Assembly: GCA_023442525.1 (NCBI GenBank)
Contig: JAEZZA010000003.1
Coordinates: 1 to 64,000 of the forward strand
Source of the DNA: Bacteroidota bacterium
GTDB taxonomy: Bacteria; Bacteroidota; Bacteroidia; Bacteroidales; UBA10428
Direction of reading: 5' to 3'
DNA: 64,000 nt
Of this stretch, positions 36,162 through 45,563 are shown in pieces. The notes beneath the pieces are model-generated. The model worked only from the letters and a program-made list of their open reading frames with translations, was not told where the DNA came from and made no database searches. The translations under genes were made by a program, and so were the position numbers. Each line of letters begins with the position of its first letter. The first letter of the stretch is position 1.

Positions 36162-37460
36162 ATGGATGTACTTCTAGCTGCCCGCTATCAGATGGCAGTA
36201 TCGTTTATTTTTCACATTGTTTTTGCATGTATTGGTATGGCCATGCCCTGGCTGATGTTTGCAGCGGAATACAAATGGCTCAAAACCGGCAAAGAAGAAT
36301 ATCTAACCCTTGCCAAAGCCTGGTCGCGCGGTGTGGCTATATTTTTTGCAGTAGGCGCCGTGTCGGGCACGGTTCTTTCATTTGAGCTGGGCTTGTTATG
36401 GCCTACATTTATGGAACACGCCGGGCCAATAATTGGTATGCCCTTTTCATGGGAAGGTTCGGCCTTTTTTCTTGAAGCTATAGCCCTGGGGATTTTTCTT
36501 TATGGCTGGAACAGGGTCAACAGGTGGGTTCACCTGGCATCGGGAATGATGGTAGGTGTTGCAGGTGTTGTATCTGGAATATTTGTAGTGTCGGCTAACG
36601 CATGGATGAACAATCCCTCTGGATTCGACTGGGTAAACGGTCAGGCTGTAAATATCGACCCGTTAAAAGCCATGTTTAATAAATCCTGGTTTCAGCAGGC
36701 ACTTCACATGACAATAGCTGCGTTTGCATCTACTTCATTTGCAGTCGCCGGCATTCATGCTTTTCTTTACTTAAAGCACAAAAAAGAAATACACGCAAGG
36801 GCTCTAAAGATTGCTTTGACGTTTGGTGCTGTTGCTGCTATTCTGCAACCAATAAGCGGAGATATTTCTGCAAAAAATGTTGCACGCTACCAACCGGCAA
36901 AATTGGCTGCAATGGAATCGCTTTTCAAAACTTCGGCTCCTGCACCGTTAGTTATAGGTGGTGTGCCCGATACAGCTAAACAGGAAGTAAAATATGGCAT
37001 TCATATACCGGGATTGCTGAGTTTTCTGGCACATGGCAATTTTAAGGCCGAGGTAAAGGGGCTTGACCAGTATGATAAAAGCGAATTGCCTCCGGTGCCC
37101 ATAGTACACTATGCATTTCAAATAATGGTGGGCATGGGATTGCTGATGGCTCTCACCGGAGCTGTTCATTTACTGTTTCTGCTTATGAGGAGAGAAACAA
37201 ACAACAAATATTGGTGGCTTAAATGGGTGGCAATACTCACTCCTGCAGGTTTTATTGCAGTTGAGGCAGGATGGATGGTCACTGAAGTAGGCCGGCAACC
37301 CTGGATCATTTATGGTATAATGAAAACCAGTGAATCGGTAACTCCCATGCCGGGAATTCAATATTCGCTCTACCTGGTGACATTCATTTATATTTTCCTG
37401 TCTGTTATTGTTTTTTGGCTCATGAAACGACAAATCAACGCTTTGCATGAACAACTTTAA
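36162..37460 (+). CDS. cydA: Cytochrome bd quinol oxidase subunit I
   Basis: A 432-residue membrane protein of the CydA family. The N-terminal helix RYQMAVSFIFHIVFACIGM has the high-spin heme histidine, QQALHMTIAAF has the second heme histidine, and GRQPW follows EAGWMVTEV. The quinol-binding Q loop is short, and the protein is shorter than E. coli CydA (about 520). It reduces oxygen to water with quinol and has high oxygen affinity. Encoded 59 bases after nuoN with no obvious terminator between, so complex I and the oxidase are probably co-expressed. An overlapping frame starting at 36104 was rejected. Confidence 0.95.
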   Translation: MDVLLAARYQMAVSFIFHIVFACIGMAMPWLMFAAEYKWLKTGKEEYLTLAKAWSRGVAIFFAVGAVSGTVLSFELGLLWPTFMEHAGPIIGMPFSWEGSAFFLEAIALGIFLYGWNRVNRWVHLASGMMVGVAGVVSGIFVVSANAWMNNPSGFDWVNGQAVNIDPLKAMFNKSWFQQALHMTIAAFASTSFAVAGIHAFLYLKHKKEIHARALKIALTFGAVAAILQPISGDISAKNVARYQPAKLAAMESLFKTSAPAPLVIGGVPDTAKQEVKYGIHIPGLLSFLAHGNFKAEVKGLDQYDKSELPPVPIVHYAFQIMVGMGLLMALTGAVHLLFLLMRRETNNKYWWLKWVAILTPAGFIAVEAGWMVTEVGRQPWIIYGIMKTSESVTPMPGIQYSLYLVTFIYIFLSVIVFWLMKRQINALHEQL

Positions 37461-37471
37461 CCGCTGTAAAA

Positions 37472-38467
37472 ATGACTGAAGCAATAATATCAGTACTGGG
37501 CATTTCCATATTGCTATATGTTTTGCTGGGAGGAGCCGATTTTGGAGCAGGTATCGTTGAACTCACCCTCGGCAAAAAAGGCAGCAATACAGTTTCAAAA
37601 GCACTTGCTCCTGTATGGGAGGCCAACCATATCTGGATTATACTTGCCGTGGTAATATTGTTTAACGGTTTTCCCAAGGCCTATACAGTTATGAGCACCT
37701 ACCTTCACATTCCCCTGCTACTGGCCTTGATCGGGATCATTATAAGGGGCAGTGCATTTACTTTCCGGTATTACGATGCCGTTGAAGGCAGAATATATAA
37801 TTACTATTCATGGTTCTTCAGAATTTCAAGCATACTTACGCCTTTCTTTCTGGGAATGATACTCGGTGCTATTATAAAGGGCGACATTCCATCATCAACA
37901 GATGGTAGTTTCTCGCGAATCTTCATTTACCCCTGGTTTAACCTGTTTACAGTATCAACCGGTGTATTCCTCACATTGCTATTTGGCTGGATTGCATCTG
38001 TTTATCTTATCGGTGAAGTTAAAGAGTCCGACCTGAAAAGGTTTTCGCGAATCTCCTATATTTTCCTGGTTTTATTGATTTTATGCGGCGCCCTGGTATT
38101 CCTGTCCGCTGAACTTACGGGAACACACTTTTTTAAGATGTTCCTTAATTCAACAATCAGTATAATTTGCGTTTCGACAGCCACACTACTTCTGCCTGTA
38201 CTGATCACATCCATATCGCGTCGCAGAATTCTGCTGTCGCGGTTAGCCGCCGGTGCAATAACTACTTGTATACTTGTTGGTTGGTTTGCAGTTCAGTTTC
38301 CGGTAATGATATACCGTAGCCATGGCGACCATGTAACAATATGGAACAGCCAGGCTCCTTCCGCCACAATATATTACCTGATGATAGCACTGATTGTTGG
38401 AATTTTACTGGTTTTACCAGCGTTCGCGTACCTGTTTCAGGTATTCAAATTCAGTGATAAAGTGTAA
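37472..38467 (+). CDS. cydB: Cytochrome bd quinol oxidase subunit II
   Basis: A 331-residue membrane protein of the CydB family, with the N-terminal LYVLLGGADFGAGIVEL and WEANHIWIILAVVILFNGFP signatures and about eight helices. It forms the structural partner of CydA. It starts 11 bases after cydA. No cydX-like small frame is seen after it. Confidence 0.95.
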   Translation: MTEAIISVLGISILLYVLLGGADFGAGIVELTLGKKGSNTVSKALAPVWEANHIWIILAVVILFNGFPKAYTVMSTYLHIPLLLALIGIIIRGSAFTFRYYDAVEGRIYNYYSWFFRISSILTPFFLGMILGAIIKGDIPSSTDGSFSRIFIYPWFNLFTVSTGVFLTLLFGWIASVYLIGEVKESDLKRFSRISYIFLVLLILCGALVFLSAELTGTHFFKMFLNSTISIICVSTATLLLPVLITSISRRRILLSRLAAGAITTCILVGWFAVQFPVMIYRSHGDHVTIWNSQAPSATIYYLMIALIVGILLVLPAFAYLFQVFKFSDKV

Positions 38468-38527
38468 AAAAACAGTTTCTATTTTAACCGTTCTGATTAA
38501 TAACTGTTTACCATATAAAAGAGAATT

Positions 38528-38716
38528 ATGGCAATTAGCAGGGTTTGGATAATCGAAGGGTGTATATCATGCGGACTATGTTCTGATATATGTCCCGATG
38601 TTTTTGAACTGGAAGACGTGGCAGTTGTAAAACCTGACGCCGATTTCAATGCCAATGAGGATGGCATTAAGGAATCAGCCGACAGCTGTCCGGTAGAGGT
38701 AATTAAATATGAATAA
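38528..38716 (+). CDS. Small 4Fe-4S ferredoxin
   Basis: A 62-residue ferredoxin. Cluster ligands are C12, C15 and C18 plus a distant Cys-Pro (DSCPVEVI); a further C22 precedes a proline in the first motif (CISCGLCSDICPDVF). The pattern is that of single-cluster [4Fe-4S] ferredoxins in which the second motif has lost its cysteines. It is cytosolic. It follows cydB by 60 bases and precedes the pterin dehydratase by five, so it may be the electron donor for an unidentified enzyme encoded elsewhere. Confidence 0.9.
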   Translation: MAISRVWIIEGCISCGLCSDICPDVFELEDVAVVKPDADFNANEDGIKESADSCPVEVIKYE

Positions 38717-38721
38717 TTTGT

Positions 38722-39015
38722 ATGGAAGTACTGACAAGGACTCAGGTTGAAAATCATATAACCGAAAATCTGAAAGAGTGGAAGCTGAATGATTCGTCAA
38801 TTTTCAGGGAATTCCAATTCAGAAACTTCATGGATGCATTTTCGTTTATGACGTCTGTTGCGTTTGAAGCTGAAAAAATGGATCATCACCCCGAATGGAC
38901 CAATGTTTACAACAAAGTTCTTATCCGTTTATATACGCATAAACCAAAAGGGATTACACGCAATGATCTTGACCTTGCCGGAAAAATCGACTCAGTATTT
39001 AACCGGTACCGTTAA
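38722..39015 (+). CDS. Pterin-4a-carbinolamine dehydratase
   Basis: A 97-residue protein with the family signature EKMDHHPEWTNVYNKV, then RLYTHKPKGITRNDLDLA. The histidines of HHPEW and of YTH form the catalytic site. It dehydrates 4a-hydroxytetrahydropterin during pterin recycling, normally with an aromatic amino acid hydroxylase; none is encoded in this window. Five bases after the ferredoxin gene, so probably one transcript. Confidence 0.92.
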   Translation: MEVLTRTQVENHITENLKEWKLNDSSIFREFQFRNFMDAFSFMTSVAFEAEKMDHHPEWTNVYNKVLIRLYTHKPKGITRNDLDLAGKIDSVFNRYR

Positions 39016-39047
39016 GATAGGATAATCCCTTTTGTAAACCTTTTTAA

Positions 39048-39557
39048 TTACAGCGATTCAATAATCCCGCATGCTATTCTGCCGCCCGCGTTACCCGTCG
39101 GTTGCGATTTCAGATCATCTTCGTTTGCATGTACAATTACTGATTTCCCAATTATGGAATCATCACCGGTAAGTGAAATGGTTTTATCCACATATTCGAG
39201 ATGGCCTACACCTTTTTCATTTGCATCGATATTTCCCATATCGCCCGAATGGCGATCGGTATCATGAGGTGCTCCATGGTCTTTTGAATGGGGATTGAAA
39301 TGTCCTCCTGCCGAACTGCCATCTTTGGAAGAGCAATCGCCGAATTCATGAATATGAAATCCATGCTTACCTTTGGAGAGCCCCTCGACATCGGCAACTA
39401 TCCGGACACCGTCTGCAGTTTTGGTAAAGGTTATAGTTCCCGTTACCTTGTTTCCCTCAGTGGGATTCAACTTGCAGATAGCTGTTTGAGAATATACAGT
39501 GGAACTTAATGAAAATGCTGCAACTAATATCACAGTATACAAGAATGACTTTTTCAT
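39048..39557 (-). CDS. sodC: Secreted Cu/Zn superoxide dismutase
   Basis: A 169-residue periplasmic enzyme. The start at 39557 (MKKSFLYTVILVAA) gives a clean signal peptide ending VYSQ; a longer frame to 39596 adds unlikely residues. Copper ligands are in HGFHIHEFGDC and VIVHANEDD, zinc ligands in GGHFNPHSKDHGAPHD and RHSGDMGNI. The disulfide cysteines are in GDCSS and ACGII. It faces away from the ferredoxin operon. Confidence 0.95.
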   Translation of the reverse strand: MKKSFLYTVILVAAFSLSSTVYSQTAICKLNPTEGNKVTGTITFTKTADGVRIVADVEGLSKGKHGFHIHEFGDCSSKDGSSAGGHFNPHSKDHGAPHDTDRHSGDMGNIDANEKGVGHLEYVDKTISLTGDDSIIGKSVIVHANEDDLKSQPTGNAGGRIACGIIESL

Positions 39558-39614
39558 GTTGATTTGTTTAAATTTAAATACTATAACACAGAACAAAATA
39601 CTACTTGAAAAAGT

Positions 39615-40622
39615 TTACCGGATCATGCTTATTGTAACTTCGTTCTGAGGATTAATAGTTCCTTCTTCAAAATCACTGATATTCGTTAGAGTAGTCAGAG
39701 CTATCTGGCTTAAAGCATTCTCGGTAAAATAAGCCTGATGAGCTGTAATCAGAACATTCGGGAATGTCATTAAGCGCAAAATCTTATCGTCGGTTATGAC
39801 AATCTCGGAAAGGTCCTTGAAAAAAAGCTTCTCTTCCTGCTCATATACATCAATACCCAGATAGCCAAGCCGGCCTTCTTTAAGAGCAACAATAACAGCT
39901 TCGGTATCAACAAGCTTGCCCCTGCTGGTATTAATAAGCATCGACCCTTTCTTCATATTTTTTAGAGTGTTCCTGTTGATGATCTGGTAAGTTTCGGGCG
40001 TCAGAGGGCAATGCAGCGAAAGAATATCCGACCTCCTGAACACCTCATCGAGTGATACAAATTCAACTCCTTTAGAAACCAGATCTTCGTTTGGATATAC
40101 ATCGTACGCAATAACATTGCAGCCAAATCCTAACATGATTTTAGCGAAAGTTGCACCAATTTTACCTGTACCGATAACTCCGGTTGTTTTTCCTGCAACA
40201 TCAAAACCGGCCAGTCTTTCGATCGAAAAATTGCCTTCGCGTACCCTGTTATATGCCTTATGAGTCTTGCGATTCAACGCCAGAATTAAGGCTACAGCAT
40301 GCTCGGCAACAGCATTTGGCGAATAAGCAGGAACTCTTAATACCGTTATATGATTCCTTGTCGCACTTTCAATATCTACATTATTGAAACCGGCACAGCG
40401 GAGAACGATGAGTTGAATGTTAAGCGCCGAAAGGGCATCAATAACTTCGCCGGTTAACTGATCATTAACAAAAACACACACTGCATTAAATCCTTCTGCA
40501 AGCTTTATTGCCTTTAAACTGAGCGATGACTCAAAATATACAAGCTCGTGCTGACTACCGGTGTTGTATCTATCCAGAAATTCCTTATCGTATGGTTTTG
40601 TACTGAAAACGGCTATCTTCAT
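39615..40622 (-). CDS. ldhA: D-2-hydroxyacid (D-lactate) dehydrogenase
   Basis: A 335-residue NAD-dependent D-2-hydroxyacid dehydrogenase closest in look to fermentative LdhA. NAD motif GVIGTGKIGATFAKI (about 147-161), catalytic Arg in LINTSRGKLVD, catalytic His in LITAHQAYFTENA. It would reduce pyruvate to D-lactate in the cytosol. It is alone, with 18 bases to the convergent-side gap after sodC. Confidence 0.9.
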   Translation of the reverse strand: MKIAVFSTKPYDKEFLDRYNTGSQHELVYFESSLSLKAIKLAEGFNAVCVFVNDQLTGEVIDALSALNIQLIVLRCAGFNNVDIESATRNHITVLRVPAYSPNAVAEHAVALILALNRKTHKAYNRVREGNFSIERLAGFDVAGKTTGVIGTGKIGATFAKIMLGFGCNVIAYDVYPNEDLVSKGVEFVSLDEVFRRSDILSLHCPLTPETYQIINRNTLKNMKKGSMLINTSRGKLVDTEAVIVALKEGRLGYLGIDVYEQEEKLFFKDLSEIVITDDKILRLMTFPNVLITAHQAYFTENALSQIALTTLTNISDFEEGTINPQNEVTISMIR

Positions 40623-40881
40623 TTGAGAAATGTTATTTACTTTTTAACAACCTGTTTCTATTCAATGTTCAATTGGTTCAAACAAACTGATCATTCAATT
40701 ACCCATTTATCGCGATCATCAACTTTTAAAGTTTTTCCAGTCTGGCCCAGCTCTCCATTCTGATTGAATCTTTAAAAATAAAATTTGTAATGTTTTAGGT
40801 AAAAGGATTTACCTGATTTTATTTCCGAATCACGCAATAAAATTGCAAATTTGAATTACATGAATAATAAAAATTATATCA

Positions 40882-41610
40882 ATGAAAAAAATTGTTTTCC
40901 TGGTCTCAGCATGCATTATTATGGCTTTATGTATGGAATGTAAACCAAAGATGAAAGAGCCCGCACAGAATTTACTCACGCAGGAAGAAATCAGCCAGGG
41001 CTGGAAATCATTATTTGACGGCAAAACCTTTGACGGCTGGCGCAATTTTGGCGGCGATTCGTTAATCGGATGGATTGTCGATAACGGCTGTATGCTTGCT
41101 CTCGGCCAGGGAGGCGATCATGCCAATGATATTATCACCGTTGATCAATATGAAAATTTCGAGCTGTCGCTCGACTGGAAAACCTCTCAAAGTGGCAATA
41201 GCGGAATATTTTTTAATGCAATTGAAGATTCAGCCATTGAAGCTATCTATGAAATTGCTCCTGAGTATCAACTCATCGACGAGGTTTCATGGGAGGGTGA
41301 AGCCCTTGCCGAAGGACAGAAAGCTGCCGCATGTTACGATATGTATTTTCCGAAAGCAGATAAGAAACTTATGCCTGTGGGCGAATGGAATACCTCAAAA
41401 ATAGTGGTAAACAACGGTCATGTCGAACACTGGCTCAATGGAGAAGTGGTTGTTGAGTACCAGATGTGGACGCCGGAATGGGATAGCTTAAAATCGGTTC
41501 GTAAATGGAAAGATTTTCCACTTTGGGGTACTGCCCGTAAAGGCCACATCGGACTCCAGGATCATGGGAAACAAACCTGGTTCAGAAACATAAAAATCCG
41601 GACTCTGTAA
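40882..41610 (+). CDS. Exported DUF1080 (3-keto-disaccharide hydrolase-type) protein
   Basis: A 242-residue protein with an N-terminal signal (IVFLVSACIIMALCMECKP) that may be lipidated at one of the two cysteines. The DUF1080 fold is shown by WKSLFDGKTFDGWRNFGGDS, FELSLDWKTSQSGNSGIFFN and the closing IGLQDHGKQTWFRNIKIR. Some members hydrolyse 3-keto-glycosides. It is followed 10 bases later by the DUF5009 membrane protein and preceded by about 260 bases without a convincing gene. Confidence 0.88.
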   Translation: MKKIVFLVSACIIMALCMECKPKMKEPAQNLLTQEEISQGWKSLFDGKTFDGWRNFGGDSLIGWIVDNGCMLALGQGGDHANDIITVDQYENFELSLDWKTSQSGNSGIFFNAIEDSAIEAIYEIAPEYQLIDEVSWEGEALAEGQKAAACYDMYFPKADKKLMPVGEWNTSKIVVNNGHVEHWLNGEVVVEYQMWTPEWDSLKSVRKWKDFPLWGTARKGHIGLQDHGKQTWFRNIKIRTL

Positions 41611-41620
41611 AAAAACAACC

Positions 41621-42748
41621 ATGAAAAACACTGAAAATAAGCCTGAACGCCTGCTTTCACTTGACACTCTGAGGGGATTTGATATGTTTTGGATTGCCGG
41701 AGGTGAATACCTGATGGTGACACTGGCTGCTCTTACAGGCTGGCCTTTTTTTCAGTGGGCTGCTTCTCAAATGGAACATGTAGAATGGGAAGGATTCAGA
41801 TTTTATGATATGATCTTCCCGTTGTTTCTGTTCATTTCAGGAGTTTCCATGCCTTTCTCAATTCTTAAAAGGAAACAGCGTGGTGAAAGTATGAGCTCAA
41901 TTTACCGGCATCTGTTTAAAAGGATGTTTCTGCTCATCCTGTTGGGACTTATCCATAACGGATTAACCGAGCATCTTGATTTTGAACATCAGCGCTATTC
42001 AAGTGTGCTTGCCCGAATTGGCATAGGCTGGTTTTTTGCCGCTGTCATTGTATTAAATACCTCCCTTCGAGGTCAGATTTTCTGGTTCTTTGGAATTCTT
42101 TTGGGATATTTTGCCATTCTGAAACTAATACCTGTGCCGGGATTCGGAGCAGGAGACCTTTCACCCCAGGGAAACCTGGCAGCTTACATCGACCGGATGA
42201 TATTACCCGGGCGGCTTTGCTGTTATGAATACGGGGATAATGAAGGCCTGCTTTCACACATACCGGCTGTAGCAACTGCGTTACTGGGAGCACTATCCGG
42301 CCATTTGCTGATTTCGAACGATAAAAAGCTTAATGGGCTGAAAAAGGGACTCATTCTGCTGGCGGCAGGAATTATATCACTGGGTCTCGGTGAACTTTGG
42401 AGCATCCTGGGCTTCCCGATTATAAAGAATTTATGGACAAGTTCATTTGTTCTTTATGCCGGGGGATGGAGCCTCATTCTGTTAGCAGTATTTTACATGG
42501 TAATTGATGTATGGAAGTTCAAAAAATGGACATTTCCCTTTATTGTAATTGGCATGAACTCAATTACAATTTATATGCTCAATTCAGGAATAATGGACTT
42601 CGGCCAGATGGGAAGATTCTTCTTTGGCGGACTGGCGCACTACTTTTCTGAAGCAGCCGGTCAGGTTATCCTGGTTTCCGGATCATTACTCTGTATGTGG
42701 CTGGTACTGTATCTCCTGTATCGTAATAAGATATTTCTGAAGGTATGA
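41621..42748 (+). CDS. DUF5009 / heparan-alpha-glucosaminide N-acetyltransferase-like membrane protein
   Basis: A 375-residue protein with about ten membrane helices. The N-terminal RLLSLDTLRGFDMFWIAGGE and FRFYDMIFPLFLFISGVSMP are diagnostic of the family that includes lysosomal HGSNAT, which moves acetyl groups across the membrane to glucosamine. An acyl transfer to an extracytoplasmic sugar is likely but the substrate is unknown. It is in an operon with the DUF1080 protein. Confidence 0.88.
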   Translation: MKNTENKPERLLSLDTLRGFDMFWIAGGEYLMVTLAALTGWPFFQWAASQMEHVEWEGFRFYDMIFPLFLFISGVSMPFSILKRKQRGESMSSIYRHLFKRMFLLILLGLIHNGLTEHLDFEHQRYSSVLARIGIGWFFAAVIVLNTSLRGQIFWFFGILLGYFAILKLIPVPGFGAGDLSPQGNLAAYIDRMILPGRLCCYEYGDNEGLLSHIPAVATALLGALSGHLLISNDKKLNGLKKGLILLAAGIISLGLGELWSILGFPIIKNLWTSSFVLYAGGWSLILLAVFYMVIDVWKFKKWTFPFIVIGMNSITIYMLNSGIMDFGQMGRFFFGGLAHYFSEAAGQVILVSGSLLCMWLVLYLLYRNKIFLKV

Positions 42749-42764
42749 ATACTTTCAGTCGCAA

Positions 42765-42840
42765 CCTGACAGGAGCAATACCTGTCAGGATGCGCCCCCG
42801 ATCCACCTGACAGGTGTTCCTCCTCCTGTCAGGTGTGATC
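42765..42840. repeat. Dispersed double-hairpin repeat, family 1, full copy
   Basis: Two palindromic units: CCTGACAGG (42765-42773)/CCTGTCAGG (42781-42789), then CACCTGACAGG (42804-42814)/CCTGTCAGGTG (42825-42835) with an 11-bp stem. The same layout, including the linking bases AGGA-GCGCC-CCGATCC, recurs at 57620-57695, and the second half alone at 45381-45415. It lies between convergent genes, so it could serve as a transcription end. Confidence 0.75.
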
Positions 42841-42869
42841 GCCTCCTACTAATGACTGCTACTACTCCC

Positions 42870-44552
42870 CTACTCGTTCCCTACAAACTGCTTCGCGTAA
42901 AACTTCGCGGTCAGTTCTTCGCCGGTAGCCCTGCGGATCATGTCGTTCCACTGATACCTGGCGCCGGGCCGGAACACGCTATTCAACAGATAAGTGCCTA
43001 TTTCGGGATTGTTGCTCAGGCTTACGATGTCACTAGCATTACGCTGCAACACTTTGGTGTTAATATAGGCCTGTAATTGCGAAGCGAGCAATTCGCCAAG
43101 CTGGTAATTGTGGTAATAGCAGGGATAGAGTGCCACATGAATTTTCGATGCCCAATCGGCATTATTTCTGCCTTCGGGTTTCCTTAACATCTGGTATTTT
43201 TCCACAAGATCCCACCACAGCTTATTCAAATCCTGATCGGGATTTTCATACATACTCTTTTCAAAGCGAAACATAACCTGGCACCAACGGCTGAACACCA
43301 GTTGCTCCAGACGTTGACTGTTAAATACATCGTCCTTAATTTTATCAGCCTCATCACTGCTGATACCTACATTTTCCATAATCCAGTATGGATTTGATGA
43401 AAGCCGGCCAAAGATCATGGCAATAGCTTCCGTGGTGAATGTATGCGCCGGGGTTCGCAGGAAATAAGGAAGAGTCATATCCAGATTCTTGTCATATACA
43501 CCATGACCCAGCTCGTGCAGCATGGTATTCATCCACTGGTTATTGTTGATTACATTACATACCACTCTGACATCACCTTTAAGATCGATATGTGTGCAAT
43601 AAGCATGCTGGTATTTTCCTTCTCTTTCATAAAGATCGCTTTTGGCCAGAATCTCATCAACATCAAGACCTATTCCGGCATAATATTTACGCGACAATTC
43701 CACTACATCCTTATCCTTATAATAGCTGTCGAGATCAACACTGTAAATTGACGGAGCCTCCTGGAAGAACCGGTTCTGATAGTGCCAGGGCATCAGATCT
43801 TCTTTTTTTATTTTAAAACGGGTCGAAAGAAAATCATCAATGCCTGATTTCAACTTGGCAAATGTCTGACGGGTCAATGAATCGAGTTCATCGAATAATT
43901 TCTCTATTTCTGCCGGATCCTGATCGGAAAGCTTTAACGACATTTCATGGTAATTCTTAAAACCGAGTTTTACAGCGATTTCATTACGCATCTTGACAAG
44001 GCCAATAACATCGGCTGAAACAGCATCACCAACCTGCTTGCTTGCCAGCCAGCTTTCTTTCAATGCATTTGAGTTGACAGAAGTCTTGAGTATCTGTTCA
44101 ATTTCATTATCTGTTAAAGATTTTCCCCTGACATTTGCTCTGAAAGTAGAATATCTCTTTTCAAGATTGGTCTGAGCTAAAATTAACCTCTCAAGCAATT
44201 CAGTATCGGTTTGATTAGCCAGAAACGAATTATATAATACATATAGTTGTCTCGAAAGCAGGGAATCCTTGATAAGTCCTGATTCCTTAAATTTCTTTAG
44301 TTGCGAAAACAAGGCTGAATCAGAATAAATCCGGGTAAGCTGGATATTCATTTCACTATAACGGTCATACTCCTCCTGTTTGCCGGTTGTTGTTGCATTA
44401 AAATAAGCAAGAGCAGCCCCTGTCTGTAAAGGCTCCACTTTTTGTTCCAAGCTGTCAATAAATTGTACCAATTCTTTTTCCATCTGTTTCTGTCTGTTTG
44501 TACATGAGAACAAAACCACCGATAAAATCGATAATAAGATTAATTTGTTCAT
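42870..44552 (-). CDS. M2-like zinc metallopeptidase lipoprotein
   Basis: A 560-residue exported lipoprotein; the lipobox VLFSC puts the lipidated cysteine at residue 17. Zinc motif HELGH at 346-350 and the third ligand Glu375 in FTTEAIAMIFGR, with the LPYFLRTPAH stretch, match the gluzincin family M2 (angiotensin-converting-enzyme-like) found in bacteria. It is probably a dipeptidyl or oligopeptidase attached to the periplasmic membrane face. It stands alone between repeats. Confidence 0.88.
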   Translation of the reverse strand: MNKLILLSILSVVLFSCTNRQKQMEKELVQFIDSLEQKVEPLQTGAALAYFNATTTGKQEEYDRYSEMNIQLTRIYSDSALFSQLKKFKESGLIKDSLLSRQLYVLYNSFLANQTDTELLERLILAQTNLEKRYSTFRANVRGKSLTDNEIEQILKTSVNSNALKESWLASKQVGDAVSADVIGLVKMRNEIAVKLGFKNYHEMSLKLSDQDPAEIEKLFDELDSLTRQTFAKLKSGIDDFLSTRFKIKKEDLMPWHYQNRFFQEAPSIYSVDLDSYYKDKDVVELSRKYYAGIGLDVDEILAKSDLYEREGKYQHAYCTHIDLKGDVRVVCNVINNNQWMNTMLHELGHGVYDKNLDMTLPYFLRTPAHTFTTEAIAMIFGRLSSNPYWIMENVGISSDEADKIKDDVFNSQRLEQLVFSRWCQVMFRFEKSMYENPDQDLNKLWWDLVEKYQMLRKPEGRNNADWASKIHVALYPCYYHNYQLGELLASQLQAYINTKVLQRNASDIVSLSNNPEIGTYLLNSVFRPGARYQWNDMIRRATGEELTAKFYAKQFVGNE

Positions 44553-44673
44553 GGCTAATAGTTTTGAATATTTTGTAATCTTTTAACAACTGTCAATTTG
44601 TCAATCGGATGCCAATACCGTAAATTGGCAAACATTTTGAAGAATACAAAATAACAACTTTAAATCGAAAAAA

Positions 44674-45369
44674 ATGGGTGCTATTGTAATTATGCTGGTA
44701 TTTGTTTTGTTAAGCTGGATCGTCAGCTCACAACTCAAATCCCGATTCAAAAGGTATTCCGAGATCCCGGTAAATTATGGGATGAGCGGTAAAGATGTGG
44801 CGGAAAAAATGTTACAGGAGAACGGAATCTACGATGTGAAAGTAATTTCAGTACCCGGTCAGTTAACCGACCATTATAATCCCCTCGACAAGACTGTAAA
44901 CCTCAGTCCTGATGTATACAACGGCCGGAACGTGTCGGCAGCAGCAGTTGCTGCCCATGAATGCGGTCATGCCATACAGCATGCCAATGCTTATGCTCCT
45001 CTGAAACTTCGGTCAGCATTGGTTCCCATACAAAACGTCAGTGCAAAGATCATGAATGTCATATTTATAGCTATGTTCTTCGGAGCCTTTGCATTCCAGC
45101 GGATTTTCCCAATCGATCTGGCATTGCTGGTAATCATCGGATGTTATGCAGTATTCAGCCTGTTCGCTCTTATTACTTTACCTGTGGAAATTAATGCCAG
45201 TCAGCGTGCTTTGGCATGGTTGAGTAATTCAAATGTTACCGGACAGGGAAACTACCCGCAAGCTAAAGATGCTCTGAAATGGGCCGCATATACCTATGTA
45301 GTGGCTGCACTTTCATCTCTGGCCATGCTGGCCTACTATTTAATGATTTTCCTCGGAAGAAGAGATTAA
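44674..45369 (+). CDS. YugP-type neutral zinc metallopeptidase
   Basis: A 231-residue membrane protein. The N-terminal helix (IVIMLVFVLLSWIVSSQ) is followed by the family's GKDVAEKMLQENGI and DHYNPLDKTVNLS stretches, then the zinc motif HECGH at 95-99, and three more helices. The Zn_peptidase_2 (YugP) family has an unknown substrate, probably membrane proteins. It has its own promoter region, divergent from the M2 peptidase gene. Confidence 0.92.
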   Translation: MGAIVIMLVFVLLSWIVSSQLKSRFKRYSEIPVNYGMSGKDVAEKMLQENGIYDVKVISVPGQLTDHYNPLDKTVNLSPDVYNGRNVSAAAVAAHECGHAIQHANAYAPLKLRSALVPIQNVSAKIMNVIFIAMFFGAFAFQRIFPIDLALLVIIGCYAVFSLFALITLPVEINASQRALAWLSNSNVTGQGNYPQAKDALKWAAYTYVVAALSSLAMLAYYLMIFLGRRD

Positions 45370-45380
45370 CCAGACTCGAT

Positions 45381-45415
45381 CCTCCTGACAGGTATATCTC
45401 TCCTGTCAGGTGTGA
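45381..45415. repeat. Dispersed hairpin repeat, family 1, half copy
   Basis: CCTGACAGG (45384-45392) and CCTGTCAGG (45402-45410), followed by TGTGATC as in the copy at 42765. Only the second hairpin of the full element is present. It lies just after the YugP-type gene. Confidence 0.7.
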
Positions 45416-45434
45416 TCATATACTCCAATTCTTA

Positions 45435-45519
45435 CGCCCTTTCAGGGCTGATGTTTGATTCATTAATATCAATCACAGGGTTGCACCCTGCGCCGGGCTA
45501 TGGTCGCCCTTTCAGGGCT
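45435..45519. repeat. REP-like palindromic repeat (CGCCCTTTCAGGGCT type)
   Basis: CGCCCTTTCAGGGCT occurs twice (45435-45449 and 45505-45519) around a CAGGGT-TGC-ACCCTG hairpin (45476-45490) and CGCCGGGCTATGG. Motifs of this kind recur in Bacteroidota genomes and are thought to be moved by REP-associated (RAYT) transposases. None is encoded in the window. Confidence 0.7.
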
Positions 45520-45563
45520 CTGTGTGTCTCTGGATCTCCTGTAGCCTTAAGTCTGTAGCTAAG

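Noticed and set aside
36104..36385. Open frame of 93 codons before and across the cydA start
   Set aside because: It overlaps the well-conserved CydA N-terminus in another frame and has no recognisable motif.
38468..38527. Terminator after cydB (AAACAGTT/AACTGTTT)
   Set aside because: The 8-bp arms are separated by a loop of about 25 bases and lack a T-tract; too weak to call.
40623..40881. Possible gene remnant on the minus strand in the 259-base gap before the DUF1080 gene
   Set aside because: Short phrases such as GELGQTGKTLKVDD can be read, but no family was recognised and the frames are interrupted.
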